This document shows, one piece after another, positions 63,001 through 64,000 of a DNA stretch of 64,000 nucleotides. The DNA is from Liolophura sinensis (Eukaryota; Mollusca; Polyplacophora; Chitonida; Chitonidae), in NCBI RefSeq assembly GCF_032854445.1, contig NC_088302.1, forward strand, positions 42,942,645-43,006,644, given 5' to 3'. The notes beneath the pieces were generated by a model that ran no database searches, had not been told where the DNA came from, and saw only the letters and a list, made by a program, of their open reading frames with translations. Numbering within the stretch: the first letter of the stretch is position 1; each line of letters begins with the position of its first letter. A program made the translations under genes and the position numbers.

Positions 63001-63254
63001 GCGCCTGAATCGATTAACATCGGCACGTTAATGTTCGCGATATTCACCTTGATCTGTCCATTTGAATTGTTGCTGTGAAGAATGAACACATATTCATCGT
63101 CTGACCAGAAACTTGCATTAACTTGTGACTGAACGAAATTCGCGTGTCCAGCGGCCCCTCCTTTATTTGGGGGAGGCAGAAAATTCTGCATTTTGAGTCC
63201 GTTTTCGTTTTTTGTGTGACTTTGGGTTTTCATTTTGCCGTGCTCGGTTGCCAT
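60079..63254 (-). pseudogene. pol: Ty3/gypsy pol: protease, reverse transcriptase, RNase H, integrase (broken)
   Basis: In order along the minus strand: aspartic protease with LIDSGAS near 62,985-63,030; reverse transcriptase with the catalytic LYDDIIV near 62,240; RNase H with VDASPDGYGA and SQTEKEALAV at 61,631-61,879; and integrase at 60,079-61,644. The integrase has the zinc-binding HEGH...CHAC pair, core residues in LDILGPF, VDNRPQF and ANGEIK, and a C-terminal GPY/F-type region. The protease-RNase H-integrase order is that of Ty3/gypsy. The frame is broken after the RT active site (about 62,160-62,200), again around 61,880-62,130, and between RNase H and the integrase (about 61,640). 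It cannot make a complete Pol. Confidence 0.92.
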
Positions 63255-63902
63255 GGTTACGCTGGGACGGCTGTTTGGCTCTACCAGTGCTTTCTGTGTT
63301 TTCCGATCTAGCAGTTCGATTGATATGAAATGAATTAACGTCTGTTGTCAGTTTATTCACACTCACAGCACCCTCAATTTTGTTGACTTGTTCAGATGCT
63401 TCTACAGTGCGTGCAATGGATAATAGTTTGTCCAAAGTTAATTCAGGTTCACGCAGAAAACGTCTCCGTAACCGATTAGAGCAACATGTTTCAATTACTT
63501 GAACTCTGATCATCCCCTTAGATCACCAAATTCACAGTTCTGAGCTAAGGATCTTAATCTTGTTACATAGAGGTCGGTAGTCTCACCTTCAGTTCGTACT
63601 GCATTACGGAACATGTGACGCTCGTAGGGAATGTTTTTCTTCGGCTCGAAATACTCAGACAGTTTGGCAAAAACTGTGTCATAATCATTGCCAGTGTCAT
63701 TGAAAGTATCAAATATATCCTGGACGTCGGCTCCAACCAAATGGAGAAGAACGGCACGTTTCTTTTTAGCATCGGTGGTGCCGGTAGCTACGGTGTAGTA
63801 CTCGAAACGCTTAACCCACGTCTCTCATCGCTGTGCGAGGCTCGTCGGATCACCGTAGACGTCAAATGGAGGTACGGCACGCAGGTCAAATGGTCTGGCC
63901 AT
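63163..63902 (-). pseudogene. gag: Ty3/gypsy gag (broken)
   Basis: The ATG at 63902 follows the primer-binding site by a few bases. Codon 26 is TGA (63825-63827) and a frameshift lies near 63,512. Between them are typical gag segments (FAKLSEYFEP, RTEGETTDLYVTRLRSLAQN), then LREPELTLDKLLSIARTVEA in the next frame. I see no zinc-knuckle cysteines in the basic C-terminal part. The gene is inactive. Confidence 0.85.
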
Positions 63903-63905
63903 ATT

Positions 63906-63915
63906 CTCGTCGCCA
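63906..63915 (-). other. Primer-binding site, tRNA-Ser type
   Basis: Minus strand TGGCGACGAG, two bases after the 5' LTR. It would pair with the 3' end of tRNA-Ser(GCU), ...CUCGUCGCCA. The tRNA sequence is from memory. Confidence 0.65.
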
Positions 63916-63917
63916 AT

Positions 63918-64000
63918 TGTTGTGTCTTTGTACTGATTTAACTATTAAAGACATCTAAATGAAGACAGAACACTGTTGTGTAACTGCACACTCCCACAGT
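63918..64000 (-). mobile_element. 5' LTR of the retrotransposon, cut by the window end
   Basis: Its 83 bp match 59450 onward with about two differences visible (CATCTAAATG versus CATCTGAATG; CTCCCACAGT versus CTCGCACAGT). The low LTR divergence implies a fairly recent insertion even though the genes are broken. Confidence 0.9.

Overview
This is eukaryotic nuclear DNA from an invertebrate animal, most likely a mollusc (bivalve-like). The evidence is four intron-rich genes with animal-type products, AT-rich introns, many tRNA-derived SINEs of types I associate with molluscs (tails of (AAAT)n, head with a tRNA-like B box), and abundant minisatellites. The species assignment is inference. All gene models were built by hand from splice sites, reading-frame phase and remembered family sequences. 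No alignment was run.

Layout: (1) 3.8-17.2 kb, minus strand: a cyclic-nucleotide-binding-domain gene resembling CNBD2, with nine phase-consistent coding exons, one candidate alternative exon and a 3' part running off the left edge. (2) 17.3-25.4 kb: intergenic, with a TIR element, a small MITE and a tRNA-SINE. (3) 25.4-45.0 kb, minus strand: a complete 13-exon acid ceramidase gene (ASAH1-like, 393 aa, predicted catalytic Cys143). Most of its larger introns carry a different minisatellite or MITE. (4) 45.4-47.7 kb, plus strand: a complete three-exon copper chaperone gene (ATOX1-like, 71 aa), head to head with acid ceramidase across about 465 bp. A 2.1-kb minisatellite starts at its stop codon. 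(5) 50-55 kb: repeats and no recognised gene. (6) 55.4-57.3 kb, plus strand: a small gene for a secreted, cationic, six-cysteine peptide with an acidic C-terminal extension, probably an antimicrobial peptide precursor of no family I recognise. (7) 59.45-64 kb, minus strand: a decayed Ty3/gypsy LTR retrotransposon, cut by the window end.

The most unusual signal is that tandem arrays have grown out of exon edges. In acid ceramidase intron 10, about 31 copies of a roughly 100-bp unit each contain the intron's 3' splice site plus the first ~95 bp of exon 11, which encode a conserved part of the enzyme. In the CNBD2-like gene, about 20 copies of a 40-bp unit each contain the last ~14 bp of an exon plus its 5' splice site. 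The ATOX1 minisatellite also abuts coding sequence, at the stop codon. Two introns, one in each large gene, need GC-AG splice sites for the frame to stay open.
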